Assembly (NCBI GenBank): GCA_002723085.1
Contig: PBNK01000003.1
Coordinates: forward strand, 1 to 50,360
Reading direction: 5' to 3'
Length of the DNA stretch: 50,360 nt
From: Crocinitomicaceae bacterium
Lineage (GTDB): Bacteria; Bacteroidota; Bacteroidia; Flavobacteriales_D; Parvicellaceae
The notes beneath the pieces were generated by a model, which saw only the letters and a list, made by a program, of their open reading frames with translations, made no database searches and had not been told where the DNA came from. This document shows, one piece after another, positions 8,743 through 16,856 of this stretch (within the stretch, counting starts at the first letter, position 1; the number at the start of each line of letters is the position of its first letter). A program made the position numbers and the translations under genes.

Positions 8743-11031
8743 CTAATTTAACAACTGAAATTTAATTTTTTCAATAGACTTTAAATTTTCTTCGTTATTC
8801 AATTGTTCATATATCTTGGATTTATCTTTTGACGTTAAATGCCAACTCATAGAAATTTCTTCATTTTCTACTTGTTCAATATTAAAATTAATCATTTGAA
8901 TTGATCCATCATACCAATCCTCAATAGACTCAATTAAATTATCATGGTTGTAATCCTGAATATTTAAAAAGTTACTGTAAACATTTGTTAGAGGTGTAAA
9001 TAATTTTGATATTAAAGAACCTGATTGTTTATCTTTTATTTTATCAGATTTTTGTTTGTCCCTTATTTGAACTACAATTACTCCAGAAGTGTTATTTTTT
9101 ATCCAATATTTAAATTTACTTAAATACTTTATTGATGTACTTAATCCATAATTATCTCTAATTCCAGCATCCATAACTTCAATTTTTGGAGAAGTTGGCA
9201 TAACTACCATAGGTAAAATATATGGGAATGTAGCATTCATTCTAATTGCTGAAGTTATTTTAAGGTTTTGTGGCGAATTGTTAGCAAAGAGCTGATTAAA
9301 TTCAACGTCCTCAAAAGAAGACTTATGGTTTAAATTATTTATGGAGTCTTCATATGTTAAAAACGAAATAGGCTGAGAGCTAATTAATAATCTTCTTCCA
9401 TCATTAACTACAGATGGAGAAAAAATAATAGTTGGAATTATAGAATTATACTCAACTGAATGATAATCTTTTAATCTTTTGTTATGAAAAGCATTTAAGT
9501 TCGAAACCAATTGATTTTCAAAAAACCATCCTCTATCTTTAGTATACTGAAAATGAACATCTTGAAACTTTTTAAATCGCATAAACATATCAGTTGTTGC
9601 AATACTGAAAGCTAAAGGGTTAAGTAAATCTTTACCCATTGAATCTTTTAAATCATTACCATTGATTTTAAATTGCTTGTCTTCTATTTGTTTTAGCTTC
9701 ATTTCTCGGTAAAATGTTGCACCAATCATACCTCCTGAAGCACCTGTAATTAAATGAGTATGATTAAAAAACTTATTGTTTGTTACACTATCTAAATGAT
9801 GCAACAAATGAACAGTCCATAACGCAGCCCTAAGACCCCCTCCACTTGTATTAACTAAAATTAATTTAGGTAAACCTCCAACAACATTATTCTTTTTCTT
9901 CCAATTTTCAAGTGAGTTAATTGCAGCATTATTAGCCTTTTGTAAATTTTCTTGATCAAAAGATATTTCCTTTATTTTATCAAGATTATAATCCACAGGA
10001 TTCGAATAATTAAGTCCATATGCATAATTTCTAAATTCAAACCAATGGAAATGAGTTGACATATAATTAAAGCCAAAAATCAAAACAATTAGAATAGTAA
10101 GTGTCCAACCCTTAAACCAAGAATAAAAAATACTAAAAACCATTATTAACAAAGTAAAAAGAAGGAATATACTTGCTCCAGCAGGGATATTTAACCATTC
10201 TTTTTCTCTAAAAAAACCAAGAACTAAAAACGAAACAAGTAGTGCTAATTCAAAAAAAGAGGCATTTATATGGTTTTGAGAAAAAACTTTTTCTAATAAC
10301 TGTTTTTCATAATGCTTTGTACTTCTTGCTAAACTAATTGAGAAAAAACCAGACAAGTACGTTTCCACATGCCAAGTACGTTTATCAAGATAATTTTTTG
10401 CATTCTTTTGTTTCTTTATGAAATTGGATTGTTTAAGTGAACTTTTCCCTAAATCATCATAGTAATTTTCAGTTTTACCACTTATTGCATAGACATTTTT
10501 ATTAAACTTTACGAAATAAAAAATTGAAATAATATAGAAAATAATTAAACCTAAAAATAAGGACAAAATAAAACCTGTAATTGGCGTATAACTCATCAAC
10601 TCTTCAGCTCTTAAAAAAGATTGTATTTGATATATATAAATGATTAAAAAGACCAATGGAATTATCATATTATTTATACAAAATTTTAAAAAAGGCCTTG
10701 ACAAGGTGGCCAAAAACTTAAATTCATGAGCAAATAATATGTAGGTGTATATGTGAAATGCCATAATAAAACCACCAAAAGAAAAACCTATTATAATAAA
10801 TGAAATAAAACTTATTTCTCCCATATATGTAGGAGCTAAAAATAAAGAATCTACACCATAACTAGCACCTAAATTTCCAGTAACATACAGAGTGAGCAAA
10901 ACCCAAAAAAACAATAGAATATGATTTCTTTTTAGATGAAGTAGAAAAAGCTGAAATGGAAAAAAATAATAAAACCTTACAATGGGTTTACTTTTTATCC
11001 TTCTTTTTGAAACTGTTCCAAACTCACTCAT
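8743..11031 (-). CDS. Membrane-anchored patatin-like phospholipase
   Basis: A 762-residue protein. The first 330 residues hold about eight membrane helices. The C-terminal half is a patatin domain with the oxyanion motif SGGGLRAA (near 396-403), the nucleophile elbow GASGG (Ser near 432) and the catalytic aspartate in MDAGIRDNYG (near 629). Patatins are Ser/Asp lipid acyl hydrolases. The large membrane part suggests it acts on membrane lipids, but the substrate is unknown. It is part of a minus-strand run with the M61 peptidase and small membrane protein upstream. Confidence 0.87.
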   Translation of the reverse strand: MSEFGTVSKRRIKSKPIVRFYYFFPFQLFLLHLKRNHILLFFWVLLTLYVTGNLGASYGVDSLFLAPTYMGEISFISFIIIGFSFGGFIMAFHIYTYILFAHEFKFLATLSRPFLKFCINNMIIPLVFLIIYIYQIQSFLRAEELMSYTPITGFILSLFLGLIIFYIISIFYFVKFNKNVYAISGKTENYYDDLGKSSLKQSNFIKKQKNAKNYLDKRTWHVETYLSGFFSISLARSTKHYEKQLLEKVFSQNHINASFFELALLVSFLVLGFFREKEWLNIPAGASIFLLFTLLIMVFSIFYSWFKGWTLTILIVLIFGFNYMSTHFHWFEFRNYAYGLNYSNPVDYNLDKIKEISFDQENLQKANNAAINSLENWKKKNNVVGGLPKLILVNTSGGGLRAALWTVHLLHHLDSVTNNKFFNHTHLITGASGGMIGATFYREMKLKQIEDKQFKINGNDLKDSMGKDLLNPLAFSIATTDMFMRFKKFQDVHFQYTKDRGWFFENQLVSNLNAFHNKRLKDYHSVEYNSIIPTIIFSPSVVNDGRRLLISSQPISFLTYEDSINNLNHKSSFEDVEFNQLFANNSPQNLKITSAIRMNATFPYILPMVVMPTSPKIEVMDAGIRDNYGLSTSIKYLSKFKYWIKNNTSGVIVVQIRDKQKSDKIKDKQSGSLISKLFTPLTNVYSNFLNIQDYNHDNLIESIEDWYDGSIQMINFNIEQVENEEISMSWHLTSKDKSKIYEQLNNEENLKSIEKIKFQLLN

Positions 11032-11091
11032 ACTAATAAAGAACGAGATTTTTTTTTGAAAAGTTTTATATTTTATGAAATATTTTAGATC

Positions 11092-11565
11092 TCAATTAAG
11101 TTTTTTGTACTGAGTATAAAATAAAAATATATACACCAAATGTATAATAGATGTTGTTATAGGAACAACAATTGTTGAATATTCATCTAATAAAAAGAAA
11201 GGAGACACAATATAGGATAACTGAAAAACTGAGTAAATGATAAACCCTTTTTTAAGCCTAAAGTTTATTAAGGCAACTCCCAATAAAGCCAACACATCAA
11301 TTATAGCCCTAACTAAATAAAATTTTACTAATTTTTGTCTAATAACATCATTAAACTCAAGCCCTTGGTTTTTCCAGTTTGATTTAAGATCCTCCATACT
11401 TTCATAGGCTTCTTGATTATTTTTCAAATCTTCTGTATGGTTAAAGAAAGCCCAATGAGACGCGTCATTACTAATACAGTAAATAAACCCTAATAAACTT
11501 AAAATGCATAGCAATTTTATAGGCCTATACAATTGACCATCTTTAGATTCACTATTTAACTTCAT
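11092..11565 (-). CDS. Small four-helix membrane protein, unknown function
   Basis: A 157-residue protein with predicted helices at about 17-31, 85-101, 109-125 and 131-150. A soluble loop of about 50 residues, rich in charged residues, sits between the first two. I do not recognise the family. Its start overlaps the end of the M61 peptidase gene by 14 bases, which suggests translational coupling and a linked role. Confidence 0.75.
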   Translation of the reverse strand: MKLNSESKDGQLYRPIKLLCILSLLGFIYCISNDASHWAFFNHTEDLKNNQEAYESMEDLKSNWKNQGLEFNDVIRQKLVKFYLVRAIIDVLALLGVALINFRLKKGFIIYSVFQLSYIVSPFFLLDEYSTIVVPITTSIIHLVYIFLFYTQYKKLN

Positions 11566-13207
11566 AGTCGTAATATCTATAATTATTTGGCTTTTCCAAG
11601 GTCAACCTTCTTAATTTTCCATCTCTTTCAAGAGATATAACTATTTCATCATTAATGAAATAACTTAACCAATTTTCAAAATTATTTGTCAATCTAAAAC
11701 CATTAACAGAATGTACAACATCATCTAAAACAATTCCTGACATATCCGCAGCTCCGCCATCTAAAACCCCTACAACTTTTGAAAAGCCATTTGAATTTAA
11801 CACTTTTAACCCATAGTTATGAGAAGAAAGAATTGGTTTTTTTTGACTCATCGACCAACCAAAACCTTTCATAGCAAGTTCTAAATAAGGTGTAAAATCA
11901 GCAGTTCCATAAATTAAATCATTAAAAATATCATCAAATAAAACTCCAGATATTTCCTCTAAAATAGTTTTATATTTTTCTTTATCATAAGATGTTACTT
12001 TTTGCTCATTTGAATACATTTTTCGCATTACATCATGAAGTGACTTTTTATTATTTGTTGCATTTCTTATTCTTGAATCACATATGAATGCTATTAATGC
12101 ACCTTCTACATAAATAGACACCTTTCTTCCTGGTATACCAGCAACATAACCATCTAACCAAGTATCAAAACTTGATGCTGCTACAGAATAATTTTTTCTT
12201 CCATCGTTATGATAATGTCTTTTAAGCAATTTCACTAACTCATTAAAATATTGGTGTTCTGAAAAAACACCCGATTCAAAAAGCATTCTGTCGCCCATAT
12301 ATGTTGTTACACCCTCAGCCACATAACCCAACTCATTATAATTTTCTTTAGAAAAATCATAAGGAGACATTTCTTCTGGCCTAATTCCCTTAATGTTCCA
12401 AACATGATAAAGTTCATGAGAAGACACCCCCAAAAGTTCAATATATAATTTACCAAAAACATCATAAGATGGTCCTAAAAGAATAACCGTTGATTCATGG
12501 TGTTCAACACCGTGATATGCTGAATGTGGTGTAATTTGAAATAGAAAGTAATAATCTTTAAAAGGGAAAGAACCAAAGCAATTAATTTGATATTCAATAA
12601 ATTTTTCAAAATCTGAAAACAATTTCTCCCATTTTGGCCTGATTTCACCCTGAAAACAAAAATGAAATTTAATATCTAAAACTTTTAAGGTTCTTTGTTG
12701 AAGGGATTCACTTGAAATTATTGGAGAATCTGCCAATTCATCAAAATTAATTGCATTGTATGAACCATCATCTTTTAATTTCAATGAAGTGACTGTTTTA
12801 TAAGACTTTGGAACATCTAAATAAACAATACAATTTTCATTATTGTTATTTGAATCATATATAAAACAATTTACAGGGTTTATATAAAGTTGGTGCTCAT
12901 TCAAAAGAGTAGACCCAGCATTTAAAGTATTCGCATAGTATTCATAATTAACAATGACATGATTTTCTTGATCTAAATTTTCTACTAGCCAACTGTCTTT
13001 TGATGTTTTATTAAAGTTTAAAATTTTGCCTTTTTCATCATAAACTTTAAAGTTTCTAATGTTTTTAGCAAAATCCCCTAACTCATATCGACCTGGTCGC
13101 CATGATGGCAATTGTAATTTTAAAAAAGAAGATTCAATGACATTAACTTTAACAGAAAATGAAATGAAATGTTTATGTGCGTCTGTTATTTTTAAACGAT
13201 ATTCCAT
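11552..13207 (-). CDS. M61 family metallopeptidase with PDZ domain
   Basis: A 551-residue protein. The N-terminal beta domain contains LQLPSWRPGRYELGDFAKN, typical of M61. The zinc site HELYHVWNIKGIRPEE provides two histidines and the catalytic glutamate; the third ligand is the glutamate in VAEGVTTYMGD. A PDZ domain occupies about the last 90 residues (NYGLKVLNSNGFSKVVGVLDGGAADMSG region). The family includes glycyl aminopeptidases. No signal peptide is visible. A -7 box lies 19 bases upstream, and the gene appears to head the minus-strand run down to yciH. Confidence 0.92.
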   Translation of the reverse strand: MEYRLKITDAHKHFISFSVKVNVIESSFLKLQLPSWRPGRYELGDFAKNIRNFKVYDEKGKILNFNKTSKDSWLVENLDQENHVIVNYEYYANTLNAGSTLLNEHQLYINPVNCFIYDSNNNNENCIVYLDVPKSYKTVTSLKLKDDGSYNAINFDELADSPIISSESLQQRTLKVLDIKFHFCFQGEIRPKWEKLFSDFEKFIEYQINCFGSFPFKDYYFLFQITPHSAYHGVEHHESTVILLGPSYDVFGKLYIELLGVSSHELYHVWNIKGIRPEEMSPYDFSKENYNELGYVAEGVTTYMGDRMLFESGVFSEHQYFNELVKLLKRHYHNDGRKNYSVAASSFDTWLDGYVAGIPGRKVSIYVEGALIAFICDSRIRNATNNKKSLHDVMRKMYSNEQKVTSYDKEKYKTILEEISGVLFDDIFNDLIYGTADFTPYLELAMKGFGWSMSQKKPILSSHNYGLKVLNSNGFSKVVGVLDGGAADMSGIVLDDVVHSVNGFRLTNNFENWLSYFINDEIVISLERDGKLRRLTLEKPNNYRYYDYEVK

Positions 13208-13225
13208 TTGAAATTAAATTGAAAT

Positions 13226-13233
13226 CAAATTTA
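13226..13233 (-). promoter_or_regulatory. Promoter -7 box of the M61 peptidase gene
   Basis: Minus-strand TAAATTTG matches TAnnTTTG, 18 bases before the ATG at 13207. Confidence 0.5.
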
Positions 13234-13263
13234 GAAATAAATAATTAGCCGAAAATGGTTGAT

Positions 13264-13271
13264 TATATTTG
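13264..13271 (+). promoter_or_regulatory. Promoter -7 box of the ATP-grasp gene
   Basis: TATATTTG matches TAnnTTTG exactly and ends 15 bases before the ATG at 13287. It is divergent from the M61 promoter. Confidence 0.55.
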
Positions 13272-13286
13272 AAACAAAAAAAATTC

Positions 13287-14189
13287 ATGAAAAAATATGA
13301 TGTTGTTATATTGACTGAATCTAGATATTTAAATCCAGAAGTTATTGACGATTATATTCAAAACGTTCTCACTGAAGACGGATTAATTTTAAAAGAACTA
13401 AAAAAACTTGGATTAAAAGCTACAAGAAAAGATTGGGATGATAAACACTTTAATTGGAGTGAAGCTAAAATATTATTAATTAGATCTACCTAGGACTATT
13501 TTCATAGGTTTAAAGAATTCAAAAAATGGATTGAAAAGGTAAAGTCGGATAGTTTGCTCATTAACACTTACGAACAAGTTAATTGGAATTTTGACAAACA
13601 CTACCTTAAAGATTTAGAAAAAGAAAACATCAATATTCCTTCATCAATTTTTATTAAAAAAGGATCTGATGTTTCTCTTAAAGAACACATGAAAAAAAAT
13701 AAATGGGATTGTATTGTAGTCAAGCCCACTATTTCAGGAGCTGGAAGATACACTTACAAAGTTGATAAAAATAATATTGAAAAAATAAACAATAAATATT
13801 TAGAATTAATTAAAGAAGAGGATTTCATTATTCAAGAATTTCAAAAAAATATCGTTTCAAAAGGGGAAGTTGCTGTAGTTCTAATTGATGGCGAATACAC
13901 ACATGCAATTTTAAAATTAGCTAAAAAAGGGGATTTTAGAGTTCAAGACGATTTTGGAGGAACAATTCATGATTATGAACCAAATCAAGAAATGATAGAA
14001 TTTGCTCAAAAATCCATTAAAAGCTTAAATCCAACTCCTGTATATGCAAGAGTTGATATTATTTGGGATAACGAAAATAAAATGGCCGTTTCTGAATTAG
14101 AATTAATAGAACCTGAACTTTGGTTTAGAAATAATCCTAGTTCAGCTGTTAAAATTGCAAAAGTTTTAAAAGAAAAAGTAGTCATTTGA
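13287..14189 (+). pseudogene. ATP-grasp ligase interrupted by an in-frame amber codon
   Basis: Two open stretches lie in the same frame, separated only by the TAG at 13491-13493 (codon 69). The joined protein is 300 codons. The break falls in LLIRST-stop-DYFHRF, and relatives with this ATP-grasp fold usually read RSTWDY here, so a TGG tryptophan codon appears to have become TAG. After it come ATP-grasp features: VVKPTISGAGRYTYKV, FIIQEF, the glycine/aspartate region VQDDFGGT, and ARVDIIWDN with SELELIEPELWF. The family is COG0189-like (glutathione synthetase/RimK type) carboxylate-amine ligases; substrate unknown. The second half stays free of stops and its codons look normal, so the loss is recent, or the codon is read through, or it is a base error. 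Confidence 0.85.
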
Positions 14190-14217
14190 AAAATCATAAA
14201 TAGAATTTTTAACTTCG
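14185..14217 (+). promoter_or_regulatory. Promoter of lpdA
   Basis: A -33-like TTTG (14185-14188) is followed after 21 bases by TAACTTCG (14210-14217), a one-mismatch -7 box. The lpdA ATG lies 30 bases further on. Confidence 0.4.
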
Positions 14218-14247
14218 CAGAACTTATTTATTAATTATACCATATCC

Positions 14248-15636
14248 ATGAATTACGATGTAATAGTTTTAGGAAGCGGACCTGGGGGTTATGTAACTGC
14301 CATAAGAGCTTCACAATTAGGTTTAAAAACAGCTGTGATAGAGAAAGAATCTTTAGGAGGCGTTTGTCTTAACTGGGGGTGTATCCCAACAAAAGCTCTT
14401 TTAAAAAGTGCTAATGTATATGACTACATTAATCATGCTGAAGATTACGGAATTCAAGTAAGTAATTTTAAAGCAGATTTTAATGCTGTTGTTAAAAGAA
14501 GTAGAGGGGTTGCAGAAAAAATGAGTGGTGGTGTTCAATTTTTGATGAAAAAAAATAAAATTGATGTTATAATGGGAACAGGAAAAGTAATTCCTGGAAA
14601 ACAAATTGAAGTGACTAATGATAAAGGAGAAGTAAATAATTACTCTGCTAAAAACATAATTATTGCAACTGGAGCAAAATCAAGACAACTTCCTAATTTA
14701 CCTCAAGACGGCAAAACAATTATAGGTTATAGAGACGCTATGGTTCTACCAAAGCTTCCAAAAAAAATGGTAGTTGTAGGTTCAGGTGCTATTGGAGTTG
14801 AATTTGCATATTTCTACAATGCAATGGGTGTTGAAGTTACAATAGTTGAATATTTACCAAATATTGTCCCTGTAGAAGATGAAGAAGTTTCAAAACAATT
14901 AGAAAGAACTTTTAAGAAAAGTGGAATTAAAATAATGACTAACTCATCTGTTGAAAGTGTTGAAAAACAAAATAAAGGTTGTAAAGTAAATGTTAAAACT
15001 AAAAAAGGCGAAGAAACAATTGACTGTGATATAGTGTTATCAGCAGTGGGTATAGAATCAAATATTAGCAATATTGGTCTAGAAGAAACAGGCATTGTTA
15101 CTGATAAAGGAAAAATTATTGTAAATGAATACTACGAAACAAACATTACTGGTTATTATGCAATTGGGGATGTTGTTCCTGGGCCAGCTTTAGCTCATGT
15201 TGCTTCAGCTGAGGGAATAACTTGTGTAGAAAAAATAGCTGGTCTTAACCCTGAGCCTATTGATTACGGTAATATTCCTGGATGTACATATTGCAGCCCT
15301 GAAGTTGCTTCAGTTGGTATGACAGAAAAAGCAGCAAAAGAAGCTGGACATGATATTAAAGTAGGTAAATTTCCTTTCTCTGCATCAGGTAAAGCCAGTG
15401 CTTCTGGTCACAATGATGGATTTGTAAAGTTAATTTTTGATTCTAAATATGGTGAACTACTTGGTGGCCATATGATAGGTGCTAATGTAACTGAAATGAT
15501 TGCGGAAATTGTTGCTCTCAAAAAGTTAGAAACAACTGGTCACGAATTAATTAAAACTGTACACCCTCATCCAACAATGAGTGAAGCAGTTATGGAGGCT
15601 GCTGCTGCTGCATACGATGAAGTAATTCACATGTAA
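14248..15636 (+). CDS. lpdA: Dihydrolipoyl dehydrogenase
   Basis: This is the E3 flavoprotein (462 residues) of pyruvate and 2-oxoacid dehydrogenase complexes; it reoxidises dihydrolipoamide with NAD. FAD-binding GSGPGG is at 9-14, the redox cysteines are in GGVCLNWGCIPTK (Cys40 and Cys45), the NAD-binding motif is VVGSGAIGVEFA, and the C-terminal catalytic base is in HPHPTMSEAVMEAA. It appears to be a single-gene unit; the next gene is convergent, 12 bases away. Confidence 0.95.
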   Translation: MNYDVIVLGSGPGGYVTAIRASQLGLKTAVIEKESLGGVCLNWGCIPTKALLKSANVYDYINHAEDYGIQVSNFKADFNAVVKRSRGVAEKMSGGVQFLMKKNKIDVIMGTGKVIPGKQIEVTNDKGEVNNYSAKNIIIATGAKSRQLPNLPQDGKTIIGYRDAMVLPKLPKKMVVVGSGAIGVEFAYFYNAMGVEVTIVEYLPNIVPVEDEEVSKQLERTFKKSGIKIMTNSSVESVEKQNKGCKVNVKTKKGEETIDCDIVLSAVGIESNISNIGLEETGIVTDKGKIIVNEYYETNITGYYAIGDVVPGPALAHVASAEGITCVEKIAGLNPEPIDYGNIPGCTYCSPEVASVGMTEKAAKEAGHDIKVGKFPFSASGKASASGHNDGFVKLIFDSKYGELLGGHMIGANVTEMIAEIVALKKLETTGHELIKTVHPHPTMSEAVMEAAAAAYDEVIHM

Positions 15637-15648
15637 AGAGAATAATTA

Positions 15649-16227
15649 TTATTTTTCAACTTGAATTAACTCAATCAATTCTGCATCAGTTTTATCAAAA
15701 ACATTTTCAAGATAAGTCTTTGAATTCTTTGAAAGTGGATGATTTGGATATAACTCAATTAGTTCTTCATAAGCTAGTCGAGCACCTTTTTTGTTACGTA
15801 GCTTATCCTCAATAATTCTAGCTATGTTGTGTAAATATTTTGGTGCATTACTTGACTTTGGAAAATTTCTTTGAGCTTTATGAAAATAAGTAATTGCGTC
15901 ATTATAATGCTCTGAAGCTTCAGCTCCAAGAGCTGCCCATTGATACAAACATTCTTTTAAACTATCTGAAATCACCAATCCTTTATCCTGAATTTTAAGA
16001 GATGATAATTTATATAACTCTCTTCCAAGTTTAATGTTTTGTAATTGTAATTTAGGATCAAATCCGTTATTAATAATTTGTTCCGCCATTAAATTCAAAG
16101 AATCAAAAGAATTCAAAACTTCCATTTCATTCGAGTTTTTATCATTTAATTCTGATTTATTTTGAGATTCCGTTTCGCATGAAGATAAAAACATACAGCC
16201 AATTATTAAAAAATATAAATATTTCAT
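15649..16227 (-). CDS. TPR-containing lipoprotein
   Basis: A 192-residue protein with a lipobox (CMFLSSC, Cys17) and helical pairs that look like TPRs (HYNDAITYFHKAQRNFPKS; AYEELIELYPNHPLSKNSK), similar to YbgF/BamD-type outer-membrane accessory proteins. Its role is unknown. The ATG overlaps the def stop codon by four bases (ATGA), so it is translated with def. Confidence 0.75.
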   Translation of the reverse strand: MKYLYFLIIGCMFLSSCETESQNKSELNDKNSNEMEVLNSFDSLNLMAEQIINNGFDPKLQLQNIKLGRELYKLSSLKIQDKGLVISDSLKECLYQWAALGAEASEHYNDAITYFHKAQRNFPKSSNAPKYLHNIARIIEDKLRNKKGARLAYEELIELYPNHPLSKNSKTYLENVFDKTDAELIELIQVEK

Positions 16228-16814
16228 TTTTTTTGTTTTGGAAATTTCATTTTGTAGTCAACATCTACTTTACCTTTACTAATATCATTAAGTTTTCTTT
16301 TTAGCAATCTTCTTTTAAAAGGGTTTAGGTGATCTGTAAAAAGAATTCCTTCAATGTGATCATATTCATGCTGAATTATTCGTGCAGGAATCCCATTAAA
16401 AGTTTCTTCTATGTAATTCCATTTTTCATCAAAATAACTAATCTTAATTGTATTTTTCCTATCCACATCTTCCCTAATTCCAGGGATACTCAAACAACCT
16501 TCAGAAAAGGACCATTCATTGCCAAATTCTTCTTCTATAATTGGATTAATAAATACTTTTTTAAAATCTTTAAGTTCAGCTAGCTTTTTTGCCTTGTCTT
16601 CATCTTTAGATTCATCTTCGGAAAACGGTGAAGCGTCAACAATAAAAATTCTTAAAGACTCCCCTATTTGAGGCCCTGCCAAACCAACACCTTGAGATCC
16701 ATACATGGTTTCAAACATGTTTGAAATTAACTCATCAATATTTATTCCTTCTTCAATTTCATGACACTCATCTCTTAAAACAGAGTGACCATATGCTAAT
16801 ATTGGTAAAATCAT
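16224..16814 (-). CDS. def: Peptide deformylase
   Basis: This 196-residue metalloenzyme removes the formyl group from nascent proteins. All three signature motifs are present: GVGLAGPQ, EGCLS with the metal-binding cysteine, and QHEYDH with two histidine ligands and the catalytic glutamate. The start MILPILAYGHSVLR is the usual family N-terminus. Confidence 0.96.
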   Translation of the reverse strand: MILPILAYGHSVLRDECHEIEEGINIDELISNMFETMYGSQGVGLAGPQIGESLRIFIVDASPFSEDESKDEDKAKKLAELKDFKKVFINPIIEEEFGNEWSFSEGCLSIPGIREDVDRKNTIKISYFDEKWNYIEETFNGIPARIIQHEYDHIEGILFTDHLNPFKRRLLKRKLNDISKGKVDVDYKMKFPKQKK

Positions 16815-16856
16815 GCAGCAAATATATACATCAAAGTAAATAAGTAGATAAAAAAT

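Noticed and set aside
13269-14189. Programmed recoding (selenocysteine or pyrrolysine) at the ATP-grasp TAG
   Set aside because: Selenocysteine uses TGA, pyrrolysine is not expected in this group, the lost residue is tryptophan, and I see no stem-loop supporting recoding.
15636-15660. Terminator between lpdA and the convergent TPR lipoprotein gene
   Set aside because: The AATAATTATT palindrome is short and has no GC pairs, so it is not a credible terminator.
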